Source: Hymenobacter tibetensis
Lineage (GTDB): Bacteria > Bacteroidota > Bacteroidia > Cytophagales > Hymenobacteraceae
NCBI RefSeq assembly: GCF_022827545.1
Contig: NZ_CP094669.1
Coordinates: forward strand, 3,190,001-3,254,000
Length of the DNA stretch: 64,000 nucleotides
Direction: 5' to 3'
Below, piece after piece: positions 62,844 through 64,000 of the stretch (position 1 is the first letter of the stretch; each line of letters begins with the position of its first letter). The translations under genes were made by a program, and so were the position numbers. The notes beneath the pieces are model-generated. The model was not told the origin of the DNA. It ran no database searches and worked only from the letters and a program-made list of their open reading frames with translations.

Positions 62844-64000
62844 CTACGCCGATTTGGGGCGGCGGCTGCCTTGGTATAGCTCGTATTTCAACAAGCGGCA
62901 ATCAATGGGGCCGTTGAAAAGTGGGATGCGGCGCGAAGCCTTCAGGCCCACGCGCTTGGCGGCCTCCAAGTTGCCCGTAAAAATGTAGGCGTCGTAGCCC
63001 TGGAAGCCGGTTTTGAGCGTGTCTCCAATGGCTTTGTAAAGGGCATCCATTTCGGTTTCCTCCCCAATTCGTTCGCCGTAAGGCGGGTTCATCACTACCA
63101 GGCCCGGCTCGCCTTTGGGAGCAGTGGCATCCTTCACGTCGCGCACGGAAAGGAGAACGAAGTCTTCGAGGCCCGCCGCCGACACGTTTTCGCGCGCCAA
63201 GTTGATGTACTCGGGCGAAATATCGGAGCCCACAATCTGCGCTTGGGGCTCTTCGAGGCGAGCTTGTTCGGCGTCGAGTCGCACCGAATCCCACAGGGCC
63301 TGGTCGAAGTCGGGCCAGTTCTCGAAGCTAAACTTGCCTTGGTGATAGAGGCCCGGGGCAATGCGTTGGGCAATGAGAGCCGCTTCAGTGAGGATGGTGC
63401 CCGAGCCGCACATGGGGTCAACCAACGTTTTGCGGCCGTCCCAATCAGCGAGGAGCAACAGCCCCGCGGCCAGAATTTCGTTGAGCGGGGCCACGTTGGT
63501 TTGCTGACGGTAGCCACGGCGGTGCAGCGAGTCGCCGCTGGCATCGAGGCTCAGCACTACCTCATTCTCGATCATGTGCAGGTGCAGCCGGATATCAGGA
63601 TTCTTGACGTCCACGCTGGGCCGCTCGCCGGTTCGGTTGCGAAACTGATCAACGATGGCATCCTTGGTAAGCTGGGCCACGAAAAGCGAGTGCTCCAGGT
63701 TGGACTTGTTGACTACGGCCGTAATGGCGAAAGTCTGGTTGGGTTGGATGTAGTCGGCCCAGTTAATGCGGCCAGTTTCGCGGTAAAGCGTTTTCTCATC
63801 GGGAGCATAGAAACCCGCAAAGGGACGCAGAATACGGATGGCCGTGCGGCACCACAGGTTGGCTTCGTAGCAGAGCTGCATGTCGCCGCTGAACTCCACG
63901 GCCCGCTGGCCCACCTTGTCGATGGTGGCACCGAGTTGGTGCAGTTCTTCGGCCAGCACCTCTTCCAGGCCAAACTGGGTGGTGGCAGTCATGTAGAACG
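62844..64000 (-). CDS. THUMP-class RlmL/YpsC-type 23S rRNA (guanine-N2) methyltransferase (5' end outside window)
   Basis: 382 residues from the ATG at 63992, but the frame stays open to the window edge and the residues before it (F-Y) fit the family start, in which about four residues precede MTATTQFGLEE. The true start is therefore probably beyond 64000. An N-terminal THUMP domain is followed by the methyltransferase with VDPMCGSGTILTEAAL (SAM-binding), IVGSDISPEYINLA, and the catalytic NPPYGERIG. The product methylates a guanine of 23S rRNA. Confidence 0.92.
   Translation of the reverse strand, partial: FYMTATTQFGLEEVLAEELHQLGATIDKVGQRAVEFSGDMQLCYEANLWCRTAIRILRPFAGFYAPDEKTLYRETGRINWADYIQPNQTFAITAVVNKSNLEHSLFVAQLTKDAIVDQFRNRTGERPSVDVKNPDIRLHLHMIENEVVLSLDASGDSLHRRGYRQQTNVAPLNEILAAGLLLLADWDGRKTLVDPMCGSGTILTEAALIAQRIAPGLYHQGKFSFENWPDFDQALWDSVRLDAEQARLEEPQAQIVGSDISPEYINLARENVSAAGLEDFVLLSVRDVKDATAPKGEPGLVVMNPPYGERIGEETEMDALYKAIGDTLKTGFQGYDAYIFTGNLEAAKRVGLKASRRIPLFNGPIDCRLLKYELYQGSRRPKSA

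Overview
The window looks like a chromosomal segment from a Hymenobacter-like member of the Bacteroidota (family Hymenobacteraceae). This is inferred from the gene set (gliding-phylum style FtsX/MacB permeases, DUF4112, zinc_ribbon_15-like, SseB, LacI regulators without Shine-Dalgarno leaders), the fairly high GC of coding DNA, and -7 boxes of the Bacteroidota form TAnnTTTG just ahead of several starts. No rRNA, tRNA, CRISPR array, insertion sequence or prophage was seen. About 55 protein genes are present, the first running off the left edge and the last running off the right edge.

Layout. 1-5 kb: a truncated zinc-ribbon membrane protein, a Tet-type MFS exporter and a two-subunit, Tat-exported molybdenum hydroxylase. 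5-10 kb: a VKOR-like thiol protein, a low-GC DUF1963 gene, a large AddB-like Fe-S nuclease and a nucleoside deaminase. 10-24 kb: a LacI regulator, small zinc-ribbon and membrane proteins, MscS, a ClC-CBS chloride channel, a cation/proton antiporter, a TIGR03862-type flavoprotein, a DUF937-OmpA fusion, a GH9 cellulase and a second LacI regulator. 24-32 kb: a protein with a degenerate diadenylate-cyclase-like domain, an aldo/keto reductase, a lipoprotein-SCO-cytochrome c operon, SseB, DUF2062, BrkB and a four-helix copper protein. 32-41 kb: RecQ, a LexA/cI-like S24 regulator, pirin, an esterase, an ACE-like M2 peptidase and an MtfA/SEC-C metallopeptidase.

41-54 kb is one functional block: three different ABC permeases of about 800 residues, a single MacB-type ATPase and a single HlyD-type adaptor read leftward, and a sigma-54-type response regulator with its histidine kinase read rightward from the shared 312-base control region. 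54-64 kb: an arsenate-reductase/LMW-PTP-like protein with no ATG start, a TolB-like propeller, a gluconate permease and kinase pair, a TetR regulator followed by an acyl-carrier-like protein without its serine and by a 'mini' membrane-fusion lipoyl protein, DUF2625, DbpA helicase, a GNAT acetyltransferase and an RlmL-type rRNA methyltransferase.

The most unusual items are the degenerate nucleotide-cyclase-like protein (23791-25251), the TetR / serine-less ACP / mini-lipoyl cluster with matching palindromes on both sides of tetR (58136-60015), and a set of long perfect inverted repeats, one of which (41038-41102) begins on the base next to the start codon of the MtfA-like gene. All family names are from recognition of sequence motifs; no database search was run.
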